Below, piece after piece: positions 11,601 through 25,200 of a stretch of DNA of 64,000 bases. Each line of letters starts with the position of its first letter. Position 1 is the stretch's first letter. Made by a program: the position numbers and the translations under genes. The notes under the pieces are model-generated. The model was not told where the DNA came from. It did not search any database and saw only the letters and a program-made list of their open reading frames with translations. This DNA is from Cranoglanis bouderius. Lineage: Eukaryota > Chordata > Actinopteri > Siluriformes > Cranoglanididae. The stretch is from contig CM042539.1 in NCBI GenBank assembly GCA_023630585.1, forward strand, positions 29,286,255 to 29,350,254. The letters run 5' to 3'.

Positions 11601-14600
11601 TTGAGATATGGCCTCGCTTCCTGTTTGGCGGCTTTGCTTTCAGATTTGTTGGCGTGTTACAGGCAAATGGTTTCAAATATCAAAAATCCTTCCGATAAGA
11701 TTGATGTAGATTTGTCTGAAGATCATTTGAACCAAATTTGGTGACGATTGAACAAAAAAAGGTTCAGAAATGGTAGAAAACCCAATATGGCGGAAAATGA
11801 CATGGAAAAGGAACTTTGTTGCTGTATTAAACGTTTTGAAAGTTATAAATGTACTGTGAACTTTGACCCAATGGTGGTGCTAAGAGATTATCAGTGTTCT
11901 CTTATGTGTGTTTGTGTGTGTGTTCTCTTATACCATAGCATTGTGCCAAAGTTTATGACTAGTTTATGACAAATCTCCATTTGTAGTAACTAGTTACAGT
12001 TACATGTTGTGGAACATCCATGAAAGAAGTTAGTTCCTGTTAGTACTTACATTATTGCAGCTATAAACAGGCATTCCTTCACCAGCTTCTTTTTTCCTCT
12101 CTATTCAAGTTAACCAAACAGAATAATGGAGCTTGTCATGTTACTACGGAAGTACAAACTGCACTGTCCTGAAGACTTTCCCATGGTGGAAAACCTAAAT
12201 TAACCTCTGATTCTTGAATTGAATTGAATTGAATTGAATTGAAATCAGAACCCAGTGACCTTACTAGGAAGAGAAAGAAACAAAGAGATAAGATGTCAGG
12301 TAACAGAACTGAGAACTACAGTATAAATACAATGCAAGAATTCACAAAGGACAAACTAAGGGGTTATACACTGACTAATGAGACACTGACTAACTAGACC
12401 AAAAGAGCTGAGGCAGCAGCTAGTAGACAGAACACAAAACAAATCCTTGAACATGAAGCAAAATAAAAGCCTGTTATTTTGTTTCAGAAGGAATGTAGTT
12501 AGTAGGAATTTGTAAGTATACTGAAATATGGTGCTGGGAGCAGAGACGGACGTGTCTGACGTGAATGTCTATCTAACAGTCTAAAAACGACTGTTAAAGC
12601 ACTATGGCTTTATTATTATTGAAACATTACAACTTGTTTCGATGTGTAATTATTGACAGAGTGAGGAGTCATTTACAGTCCCCTCTGAAACTATTGGAAC
12701 GGCAAGGTCAATTCATTTGTTTTTGCTGTAAACTGAAGACGTGGGTTTGCGATCAAAGGATGAATATGATGAGAGACTTTGGAATTTCATGCTTTTATTT
12801 CGTGGTATTTATATGTAGATCTGTTAAACGAGAGAGAACATAGCACGTTTTGTATCAGACCACCCAATTTGTAGCAGAGCCAAAATATTGGAACACGTGA
12901 CTGACAGGTGTTTCTTGTTACTCAGGTGTGTCCTGTTAGATCGATTGTTTAAATAATAAATAGCTCTGAACATCTACTCGTGGTTTTAGCCTTCGGTTTC
13001 ACCTGTGAAGACTGCATAAGCCGACATGAAGATCAGAGAGCTGTCTATGAGAGAAAAGCAAGCCATTTTGAAGCTGAGAAAAGATCAGAGGCATCGCACA
13101 AACATTGGGCATAGCCAGTGCAACAATTTGGAACGTCCTGAAAAAGAAAGCAACCGCTGGTGTACTGAGCAACAGACACTGAATGGGTCGGCCAAGGAAA
13201 ACGGCAACAGCTGATGACAGAAACATTGTGAGAGCTGGGAAGAAAAAACCCCAAAACGGGTGAAGGTATCACAATCCACCGTTCGAAGTAGACTTCAAGA
13301 GCAGAAATATAGAGGCCATGGCACAAGATGCAAACCACTCATCAGCAGTAAGAATCGAAAAGCCAGATTGGACTTCGCAAAGAAATACAGAGATGAGCCA
13401 CGAAAGTTCTGAAAGCAAGATTAACCTCTACCAAAGTGATGGAAAGTCCAAAATGCGGAGAAAGATACATACAAGCTCATCTGTGAAACATGGTGGAGGT
13501 AGTGCCATGGCTTGGGCTTGCATGGCTGCGTCTGGAACAGGCTCACTAATCTTTATTGATGATGTAACTCATGATGGCAGCAGCAGAATGAATTCCTAAG
13601 TTTACAGGAACATTTTGCCAATTTACAGAGAAATGCATCCAAATTAATCAGGAGGAACTTCATCATGCAGCAAGACAATGATCCCAAACACACTGTCAAC
13701 TCAACAAAGCACTTTATCAGGGGGAAAAAGTGGAAGGTTTTAGTCTGGCCAAGTCAATCACCAGACCTTAACCCAATTGAGCAGCATTTCATATCCTGAA
13801 GAGGAGACTGAAGGGAGAAACTCCTGAAACAAACAACAACTGAAAGAGGGTGCAATAAAAGCCTGGAAAAGCATCCCAAAAGAATAAACCAACAATTTGG
13901 TGATGTCAATGAGTCGCAGGATTGATGCAGTTATTGCAAGCAAGGGATATGCAACCAAATATTAAGTGTTATTTACTTCAAGACTTATCTGTTCCTATAC
14001 TTTTGCGTGCCTAAAAATTGGGTGGTCTGATACAAAAGGTTCTGTGTTTTATGTTGTTTAACACATCTTGATGTAAATGCCAGGAAATTTACCAGGAAAT
14101 CCTAAACTCTCGTCTCATATCCATCTTTTGCTCTCAAATCCAAATGTCTTTGGTGGATAGCACAAAAAAAAAAAAAACGAATTGGCCTTGCAATTCCAAT
14201 AGTTTCGGAGGGGACTGTACAGTATTTAGCATTGCTGGAAGGAGTCTCCAGTGTCAAGGCTTTTTCGATAATTTGAAGTTTTCCGCCACAGGAAAGCCTT
14301 CAGGACGGAGCGCTTTGCGGGTTCTTGGTATCACGACACAAGCTGCATTTTTGGTCGTTTAACTTTAAGCGACAGGAAACAAAAGAGAGCCTGGCGTTTT
14401 ATAGCTGTTCTAAAATAAATAATGACGTGTTTCGGCATTCCACAACAATAAGTGTATCTGTAAATGGATAAAAAAAGTAGGACATCTTTAATGATATCTT
14501 TCATGGACGAAAACTTGCTGTGGTCTAAGAGGAATAAAACGCATCAGGATGTGCTGTTATTGGAAAATAATCGAAGCACACCACCTCATCGCTGATTATT

Positions 14601-15094
14601 TTCCTATAACACACACCAAAGTGTTTAATTCTTTACTTAATGGTTGTATTTGCAAAGTTCGATTTGTATTTCCTGATTTTAGGAGCGTGACATGGGATCG
14701 GAACAATACCACAGCTGCTGGGTTTCAGGATGTAGCACGCTCCATGGAGCAGTAAGACACACACACACACACACACACATACACACACACACACACACAT
14801 ACACTTCCACTCTACAGTACACTCAAATCTGTTCTATGACTCAGTTATTCGTTCCTTTTTTTTTTTTTCTTTTTTCTTTTTAATAGAATTTTCTAATACC
14901 AGCCACTTGACCTTGGATCCTCATTTAGCGCTGTTTAGTCACTGTATCTGGGCAAGTTAACACAACTGAATAGGGCATGCGCTATAAAGCGAGCTGTAGA
15001 AGATCTAAAGGTTTTCTTTTATGGTGCATCGGGAATATTTTTCATCTGTTGCTGCTGCTTTATAGATACGTATTTATATCTCTCTGGCTCCGTG

Positions 15095-15135
<41 letters not shown>

Positions 15136-15443
15136 TTCCTCAGTAACTTCACTCTGCAGTGCATGCCTGTGCCTCTGAGCGATGTTACACAGGCATACCG
15201 CAGTTCCCCCGAGAGGACGGAACTGGCAATGACAAAGGTGAGCAAGCGGAAAAGGGACAAAAGAAATAAATAAAAACAAATTTACAGGTTCATACGAGAA
15301 ACGTTTGGAAATGTAAATTAAATGGAAATGGAAATTATAATGGCAGATTGTTGCCGATAATAATGATGTAATAGAGTTTCACACTGCTTTCAAGAGAAAT
15401 GATGATATTTCAAGTGTGTATACAGTAAATTTGTGCAGCAGTG

Positions 15444-15505
<62 letters not shown>

Positions 15506-15620
15506 CACTCATACATAAACACTTCCAAACACAGCAGGGTTGTTCTGCAATCTTCCTTCAACACTGGCAACACACTGCAATCCAATCCACTAACTCGGCA
15601 CCCTGTGTCTCTGCTGCTTC

Positions 15621-15711
<91 letters not shown>

Positions 15712-16126
15712 TGTCATGGCTCCGCCCACTCTCACAGGTTCCGGAACTTTCTCAATTCTCAAAGCAGATTGATCCAAATACAAATTTACAGCTAAGAGCA
15801 GTCAACTTGTCCTCCCTTCCCTTTGTTTCTTCCTTCTTTCAGTTACTATCCATTCTTTTCCTTTCTCTCCCTCACTTTCTTTCCTATCCTAGCTTTGCTA
15901 TAGCCTTCTCTTTCTTTCTTTTTTCTTTCCCGTTCCTCCTTTCCTTTGTTTTTTTTTCTCCTGCCTTCTTGACTACTATCCCCTCCTCACCTTCCTTCTC
16001 TACCCTTCTCTTCCTGTCCTTCCATCCCTTTGTTTCTTCCTTCTTTTCTTTACTATCCATTCCTTCCTTTTCTTTCCCTCACTTTCTTTCTTATTCTAGC
16101 TTTGCTATAGCAGCCTTCAGTTTCTC

Positions 16127-16201
<75 letters not shown>

Positions 16202-19200
16202 ATTTCTCTTCTTTCCTTTCCTCTCTTCCTTCCTCCTTTCTTTCCCTTTCCTCCTTCTTTCCTTTGTTTTTTCCCCTCATCCTTTCTTTACTACTATCTC
16301 TTCCTCACCATCCTTCCCTACCATTCTTCACCTTCTCTTCCTGCCCTACCTTCCCCCCCACCCCCCTTTTCCCTTAATTTCTTACTTCCTTCTTTCCCTT
16401 ACTAGCCATTCCTTTCCTTCCTTTCCCTTCCTTTCTTTGATATTCTAGGTTCGCTATAACATCCCTTCATTTTTCTTTCTTTCTTTCTTTCTTTCTTTCT
16501 TTCCTTCCTTACTTTCACTTTCTCTTGTGCTCTTTCCTTTTCCTTCTTCTTTCTCTTCCTTTCCTCCTTCTTTCATTTGTTTTTTCTAATTCTTTCTTTA
16601 CTGCTTTCCCTTCCTCACTTTCTCTTCGTGTCCTCCCTTCCCTTTGTTTCTTCCTTCTTTCTCTTACTATCCATTGTTTCCCTTTCTTCCCCTCACTTTC
16701 TTTCCTATTCTAGCTTTGCTATAGCAGTCCTCCATTTCTTTCTTTCTTTCTTATTTCTCTTCGTTCCTTTCCTCTCTTCCTTCCTACTTTCTTTCCCTTT
16801 CCTCCTTCTTTCCTTTGTTTTTCTCATCCTTTCTTTACTACTATCCCTTCCTCACCTTCTTTCCCTACCCTTCTTCACCTTCCCTTCCTGTCCTACCTTC
16901 CTTTTTTTCCTTCTTTCCCTGACTAGCCCTTCCTTTCCTTTTTTTCCCCTTCCTTTCTTTCCTATTCTAGCTTTGCTATCGCAGCCACACCTAATGCACA
17001 AATGAAAAGTTATAAGAATACAAGCAATACAAAGTAGCTATAGCAACAGAGCAATAAAATAGAAATAGTTATAGAGATGCAATTTATAAGTATAAATAGG
17101 TCAAGTGTATTGATGATGATAATAATAACAATAAACACAGAAACCAGATCAGTATGTTGCATAGAACCCAAAGATTCACCGTAATTCACTATATGACAAC
17201 TACAAGTCTGGAGTTCCCTGAGAATGGAAGTCTAAAAACATCTGATTTTAACCAATCAGATGTGCTGGTGTGGTCATTGACACAAAACTCCACCCACCTA
17301 TAGCAGTAACCACACCCACTTGGCAGTGGTCTACTCACACATAGCTAGCTTCATTGTAACTTATTTTGTAGAGCGTACCATTTGTTTTGTTATTTAACAT
17401 AGTCTCTTTTATTTACAAATTACATCACATTCATTTTGAACCAACTTGTAGAACTACAGATTTCAGGTTCATGTAACTTACACCTCTAGTACCGACCACA
17501 TACTAGAGTTACTAGAGTTACTAGTATTACCTGGCTGTGCTGGGCTCCTGCCGATTTGAAACAAATATTTCAGACTGTCTATAAAATGATTGACAGGCGG
17601 CCCATCCAAACACAAACAAGCGCACTGAAGACCAGTTTTCCAAACAGGTTTTCTCAGCCACATAATACACTTGTTCTGAGGACATGGCTTAAACCATTAT
17701 TATTATTATTTTCATTTCTACACATTTTTTCAGTAAGAAATAAAAAAAAAAAAAAAAAAAAACTAATGCAACTTTAATACCATCTGTTTTATTCCAAAAT
17801 CTTTCAGACTGAATATGTACAGTATATTATGTATACATAATTCATAGCATTATGTAGATGCTTTGCTTTTAAAGGTGACTTTGAAAAGTTGGACAATATG
17901 GCTTATCGTGTGACTGTCCAAGCATTTAATTAGGCTCATTTCCATATGACTGGAATGCTTATCTGAACATCACTGTCAGTGTCGAACATGCAGTTTATAA
18001 CTCTCTGTCTCCCTGTGTCTTCCTCTCCTTTCCCATTTGTCAGATCCAGCGGGCATTGTTAAGAAACAACCAGACTCAGCGCTTCTCTCAGAAACAGGCT
18101 CTCAGACTGCATCAGGGTCTGGTGACTAGCACTGCTGAGCAGGTACTCTCACCATACTGACAGTCAGGTGATGCAATAAGCAGGAAAGGTTGCCGAGAAC
18201 TGAGTTTGTTAGCAAATATGGCCATGACTGTTAATGTCTGCATACAGAACTGGAAAGTTAGTGCTCACTTGTGAGTACATCTAGCTGTTCTATGACATTG
18301 CAGAGGGCGAAAAATTGATCTATGCGTGTATTACCCATCACGTTCCTAGGTTGGTAGCAATTCTGCATGGGGCATTGGACTAAATGACTAACAATGTGTA
18401 GAAAAAAAGTTCTCATTAACTCTTTTTACCAGATGCCAAAAAATGGGATTTTTCCGCTTGTTTTGGTCGTGCCCGTGTTCAGCATTGAAGTTATTTGTGA
18501 TGTCACACTCCACAGTAGTGTTTAATGGCTCATATGAAAGTAGATACTTTAAGGGCTTTAAGAATTTACAGTTTTTCATAAATATTTCTTTTTTTTTTAC
18601 CTAGCTTACTAGGTAAAACCCAGCTAAACACAGTCACATGATACTCTACACACAGAAACCCAACAGTGTCCTGACTAATCTTATAATAATAATTAAAACA
18701 ATTTGCTGCAATAAAATAATTAATTTGTTTATATTGTTTGAAAATGCCCGATAAGTGGATTTCTATTCTGCTGGTGGAATGGAACACCAGTGTACTGTGA
18801 GAAAGCGTTAAGGGGGCCAAGCATCAAAGGCAAGCGTAGGCACCCTACTGGAATTGTATGTTTTCTTATTAGGGGGCCAAGCACCAAAGGTGCATAGGTA
18901 CCCTATAGTCATTGCATGTTGTCTTATTATCACTATAGTAATTGTATGTTATTATTATTAGAGATGCACCGATCGACTAGCCAGGGACCGGAATCGGCCG
19001 ATTTTCTACATGCTCGGCCCGGACCGGAGACCGGCCGGTCAGTCTCACGTCTTTCCGATTCCGAGCCGGTCCGTGTTGTTGCCAGCGGCACAGGCAATAA
19101 CGTCATAGCCACGCTCACAGCCGCATGTAAACATTTTGTAGGCAAAACCGCGAAAACCCATTGACCTACTGGAGGATCGACAAAGATCGTTTCCCTGCGC

Positions 19201-22200
19201 TTGCTCCACTTGCCCGAGCCTATACCTCTCTGCTCCATGTACAAGTGTTGAAAGTGATCGCATGTTTAGCTTGGCTGGACATGTGATGGATGAAAGGAGA
19301 AACCGATTATCAGGTGACAAGGCAGAGATGCTTCTGCTTGTGAAGAAAAACTTGCCATTAATGCTCGAGTATACATATGTTGGCAGCAAAGAAAAGGTGC
19401 CTTGTGTAACGCTTTACACGGAGAGGCCGGATAACCTGAATGGTTGTAGCCAGGTGTAAGCAAAACTCACGTATCTGATATTCCACAGTGGTTTATTATC
19501 TGCGTTGTCGATCCCCCGCACACATGGGGCAGTTTGCAAAACACTCCACTAACAACTGCATTACTGAACATAAATAAAACAGGGCAAAGAGCAACAGAAA
19601 TATAACCAGGCTTTACATGCATACATGCGATGATCATAGCTCGCGCTCTGTCTACCTACTGCCCCCTCATCAGTGAGGGAGTAAGAGAGAGCGTTCCGCC
19701 TTAAAGGAGCACAATTTCACTTTCCTATAATTCACTGGGACAAACCAAGTTCAGTGGACACCATGATGTTAATTTCTGCCATATTGGATTTTCCACCATT
19801 TCAAAATGTTAAAATTTTTTGCTTCTGCTACAAATTTTGTCCACCAAATTTGGAAGAGAGCATCATGAGACCAACCTGAACGAAACTTGCTTCTTTAAAA
19901 AAAAAAAAATCATGTATGGGACAATTTGTCCATAACACACAAATGAATTTGCATTAATATTAACCTGTGAGTTGAATTACAGCTGTCTCTACTGTCAGAG
20001 ATGCTAAATTCTGATTGGTCAGAAGGTGGTCATTTTCAATGACAGCAGCTCTGAAAGTAGTTCTGCCTATAAAGCAAGTCACAGCTTTATATTACTGCTC
20101 TCTTTCTAATAACCTTATTGTTTACATAGCAACAGCTCATTCACAAAGACTTCACAAAGGACACGTTACACATACAGTACGTGTTTTGCGTTTGGGTTTT
20201 TTTTTTTTCAATCTTCATGGCTGTTTTAGGTGATGGAGCGCCTGTGCGTGCGCATTCAGCAGCAGGTATGTGTATTAAGAGCATCAGGCGAGGGAGAGGA
20301 GCTGCAGGCTGCCAGGCAAGTTCTGAAGGAGGCCAGGAACTCTCGTGCTGTGAGTCTTGGTGGATTCATGAGAGAAGCAAACATTAGTGTTTTTGTGCAG
20401 TTATTTGTGGCTGATTTTTTTAAATAACCGTCGTCTCTGTTCGCTCCCAGCTGTACCCTTCTCTGTGTGAGCTGGCTCATGTGCTTTCCGTAGATGGGCC
20501 AGTTAGACAGAAACTGGAGTCTATCACTGGAGAACTGGCCAAAGCAGCTGACAAAGAGCTACAAGTGAGCTTTTGTTTTGTTTACTCCTTTTGGTGATTA
20601 TGGGGACTGAACGATGAATGGACGGATGGTTAGTTAAATGGCTGTATGGATAACAGAACCTTTCTCTCTAACAAAGTCATTCTCGCTAGAGCTTCTTTGT
20701 TTAATAATAGCATTTTTCTCACCAAAGTGAAAATAATAGATTGAAATACATTTAAATAAAAAAATAATAATAATCAAACCTTGGACACCATTAAAGACCA
20801 TGTGATTTTTCCTTTATGGATAATTCTGGAGTTGAAAAATCAGTATATATATTTTTTGTTCTAGGTGATTGTGGACTCCATGGTATCTCTGTGTCGGGAA
20901 CTTTGTCCCCTCTCCTCAGCTGCAGCAGAGCATCTTTCTCCTCCTCTCTCTTCTATCTCTGAGCATGTGTCCATCCCCCGTTCTGACATCCGCACTGCGC
21001 TGATGGAGAGAGCAGCCCAGGACATCCACCAAGCTCTAGAGTAAGATATGAGGCATATGTTTACCTTAATAAACTACATAAACCAGAGTTGAAATTAAAA
21101 CTTGGTGTGTGAAAACTGTACCTGTGCTAATTTGCTATTTATTTAGTTCATCTTCATGTAATTGTATTGTCAATGGCATTCCTAACTGTTAGCTCTTTCT
21201 CTCTCAGAGAAGTAAAGATGTCTGTGGTTTCCTATCTCACCAACTCAGTAGTGGACCAGATCCTTCAAGAGCTCTATGCCACTCACAAGACACTGGTACT
21301 ACATAAATCCGTATCTAGTGTCATCAGGGTTGCCAGGTTTCAGCTAAATTTCCAGCACGAATGCATACATCTCAAAAACCACACAAAAGACCTGAATCTA
21401 GCCCAAAAAGTGCATGCATTGGAAAAGGGAGACAGATTTTTCTTGTGATTAGAGTTAGTAACAAGTTCACATAGTATGCACGCATTACTAACAATTACTA
21501 GGTAATTAGTAACAAGTAACATAGTATGCACGCATTTCGATTATTGCAGTATCATAACTGCTGGTATTGCCATAACTTCAACTTCAAGACAGACACAGTT
21601 TTTGTTTTATGCAGCTGTATTTACTCAGTGCAGCTTATAACATCCAAGTGAAAGATATAACACCAACAAATAAAAAAACAAAATCACTCAGTTGGAAAAA
21701 GGATCACCCCCTTGCTTTAAATTGCCTTATTTTATTTAATTACAGCCTTTAGTCTGTTGGGATACGTCTCTACTAACTTTGCACATCTAGACTTTGCAAT
21801 ATTTGCCCACTCTTCTTTGCAGAACTGCTCAAGTTCAGTTCAATTTGGTGACCGTTTGTGGACTGCAGTCTTTAAGTCATTCCACAGATTTTCAATGGGG
21901 TTTAAGTCTGGGCTCTGACTAGGCCATGCAAGGACATTCACCTTTTTCTCCTTCATCCACTGTGTGGTCAGTTTTGCTGTGTGCTTTGGGTCATTGTCAT
22001 GTTGGAAGGTAAACCCTCTTCCCATTGACAACTTTCTGGCAGAGGGCATCAGATTTTCCTCAAGAATTTGACAGTATTTTGCCCCATCTATTTTCCTTCT
22101 ATGCTGACAAGTGCTCCAGTCCCTGCTGCAGAGAAACACCCCCATAACACGATATTACCACCTCTATGCTTTACTGTAGGAATGGTGTTATTTGGATGGT

Positions 22201-25200
22201 GAGCTATATTGGATTTCCGCCAGACATATCGTTTGGTGTTGAGGCCAAACATTTCATCTGACCTTCCATAATTCAACACCTTTTTCCATGTGGCCTCAGA
22301 ATATTCAAGGTGCATTTTGGCAAAGCTCAGTTGTGGGTGGCTTTTTTCTTGTAACCCTCCCATACAAGCCACAATTGTGGAGAATTTGTGATATTGTTGT
22401 CCCATGCACACAATGACCACTCTTTGTCATTTTTTTCCCCCTGTAACTGCTTCAGAGTTGCTGTAGGCCTCTTGGTAGCCTCTCTGACCAGTTTCCTCCT
22501 GGCTCTTTCATCCAGTTTGGAGCGACGTCCTGATCCAGGGAGGGTCTGTGTTGTACCAAATACCTTCCACTTCTTAATAATAGATTTCACTGTGCTTCTA
22601 GGCATTGATAAAGCCTTTGAAATGTTTTTGTATCCATCTCATGACTTGTGCCTGTCCACAACTTTATCCCGGAGATCTTTTGACAGTGCCTTGCCAGCCA
22701 TAGTTGATTGTTTGCTTCAGTTGCACTACAAAATGCTCCAGGAAAGCTCTTTTCATGCTGAGCTAATCAAAATGACCACAGCTGATCACAGATGAAAGTC
22801 AAATGGCTTTGTGTGCCATTAAGAAGGTGAGTAGTTACACCTTATTGAGTTTACAAGTCATTTTTAGGAGGGGGGTGATCCTTTTTCCAACTCAGTGATT
22901 CTGTTTTTTAATTTTTTTATGACATGTTGGTGTTATATCTTTCACTTGGATGTTATCAGTTGCACTGAGTAAATACAGCTTGATTAAAACAAAAACTGTG
23001 TCCGTCTTCATTTCAGGCTGAAAAGCAACAAAATGTGATTATTTTAAAGGGCATAGAATGAAATATACTATCCTGTAATATCTGTATAGTTCACATTTAT
23101 AACAGAAATGGTTCTGTATATCATAGATGCACTGTCTGCACTCACACTTTCCCTTTGTTTGCCCTAGCCTGTATTTTGTGTAAATAGATTACATGCTTTA
23201 AAACAAGATCTTGGCAGCTGCAGACTATTTTTTATAACTAACCCAAAATTCACCACTCGCTGACTTGCTTTTATCCACCAGCCCAATTTGGCATAAAATC
23301 CTCAACCCTGGTAAAATGACATGACTCTCATGTTTGTGTAGCAGACTAGCACTGCACAGTTAATATCTTATATTAATAGCGCATTCATCTAAATCTCTAT
23401 TTTGTGCGTAAATACTTTATTAAAGCCATTAGTCATTGATTAGCTTCCCATAACAGCATACCCCATCAGGGTTTTATTATTAGTTTTGGTCTGAAATGTA
23501 GGCAAATCTGTGCTATCACACTGTCCTAGTCTTTACTATGTGTTTTCTACGTGTTTATTCTGGTTGTAGCTTCAGCAGGTGGCTCGAGTGAGGCGATCGG
23601 ACGACGGTGCCATGATCCGACACGCGCTCCGTCATTCTGACACCATCGACATCCCTGAGGACGATTTCAGTATCGGCATTGTAAGGAAACGTGTCCACAT
23701 TCCAATGGATGTCCTATTAAGCCAGGCAATCTCTTACGATTTTCATAGCAATACAATTACAACATCAGTTGATAAGTGGTTTCATGTCGTTGTTTATCGT
23801 TGGGAATCGAGTTAATGTTCATTACAGGAAAAGAGCCGACGCAAAATCATTCATAATTGGAAATAATTGGAATTTTTTTTTGTTTTTGTTTTTTTTACTC
23901 GTACTCATTACTCATACCTCTGTTCTCAGGATACAATAGCCATAAAGAAGCGCAGCTCTAGGACACGACGCATCCGGCCCGTCTCCACCAGACTGAGTGA
24001 GTCACACTTGACAGCTGCCTCCAGCACAATTAGACACATCTGAGTCAGTAGCTAAACAGTTCACAGATGAGAAATTTGTATTAATATGAGGGATATGAGT
24101 GATGACTCAGCATTCGAGCTTCTGCTCTGGTTCTCAACAGAATGTTGTTCAGTGAGTTCAAATCACAATGCTGTAATTGCTGAAGGAATGACTACAACAT
24201 AATGCTCGACGAATCGTGCACTTAACGACCACTTTATTAGGAACACCTGCGAATCAACGGTTATCCAATCAGCCAGTCATGTGGCAGGTCAAGAGCTTCA
24301 TTTAATGCTCACATTAATGTTTGAGTATTTCAATAAGCCTGCTGATCTGGAATTTCCACACACAGTGCTGTGCATTCTGAAATGCTTTTCTGCTCACCAT
24401 GGTTGTAAAGACTAAAGTGAATTTTTTCTTTCTTCCAGGTCTAGGCGATAATCCCAACCTGTCTCCTTTACTTTCAGCACCTCGTTCGTCTGCTCCGCTT
24501 TCTCACATAGCCTCTTGGGACAATTTGTCCAGCTTGCCTACCCAAGGTGCACCTCTGCGCCACGTGACCCACATCAGACCCCGCCCACCAAGAAGGCATA
24601 GGCCTGGACACACCCCTCCAGATATGGTAAAGAGCTGAATTAAAGCTAAAAATGAAAGCTATTTGGAGGTGTGATGAAATCGCCTATGTTCCCCACACAC
24701 ATTGCGATATCATGGCCTTGATTTAGTATCTTGGGGCTTCGCTAATTTGCGCACATGAGTAACTGTCGGAGCACGATATAAAAAGAAATAAAACGCAAAG
24801 TAATATGAAGTGCTGGATCAAGTGCTATTTTATAACGAGGGTGAAGCCATATTGTTAAATTAAACCAAATTTGCAGTGATTGTGTGTCATTACAACCAGG
24901 ACTATTTATAGAAATACTATATTGGCGATATACTTGACGACTATTAGATGTTTATTTCAATGCTTGCCGTCTTGCCAATCATATATCACTGCATTACTGT
25001 ATTTTCGGAAAAACACCTTACCTAAAATAGCTCAAATATATAAAATAACCTCAAAGTTTTGATGTTGTCTTCTGAATCTCTCCGGATAAATTGCATTTTA
25101 CGTCAACTTGAAAGGCCACAGGCTGTATTTCTGTTTCCTGCTGCAGATCTGGTTTCCTTTGCTAATCGAATTAATCCATGAACTAAACACAGGCACTTAC

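Noticed and set aside
15416..16448. Open frames of 118-275 codons with Thr-His, Tyr-Ile and Ser-Phe-Leu runs
   Set aside because: They arise from (CA)n, (TA)n and pyrimidine-only repeats and have no protein-like composition.
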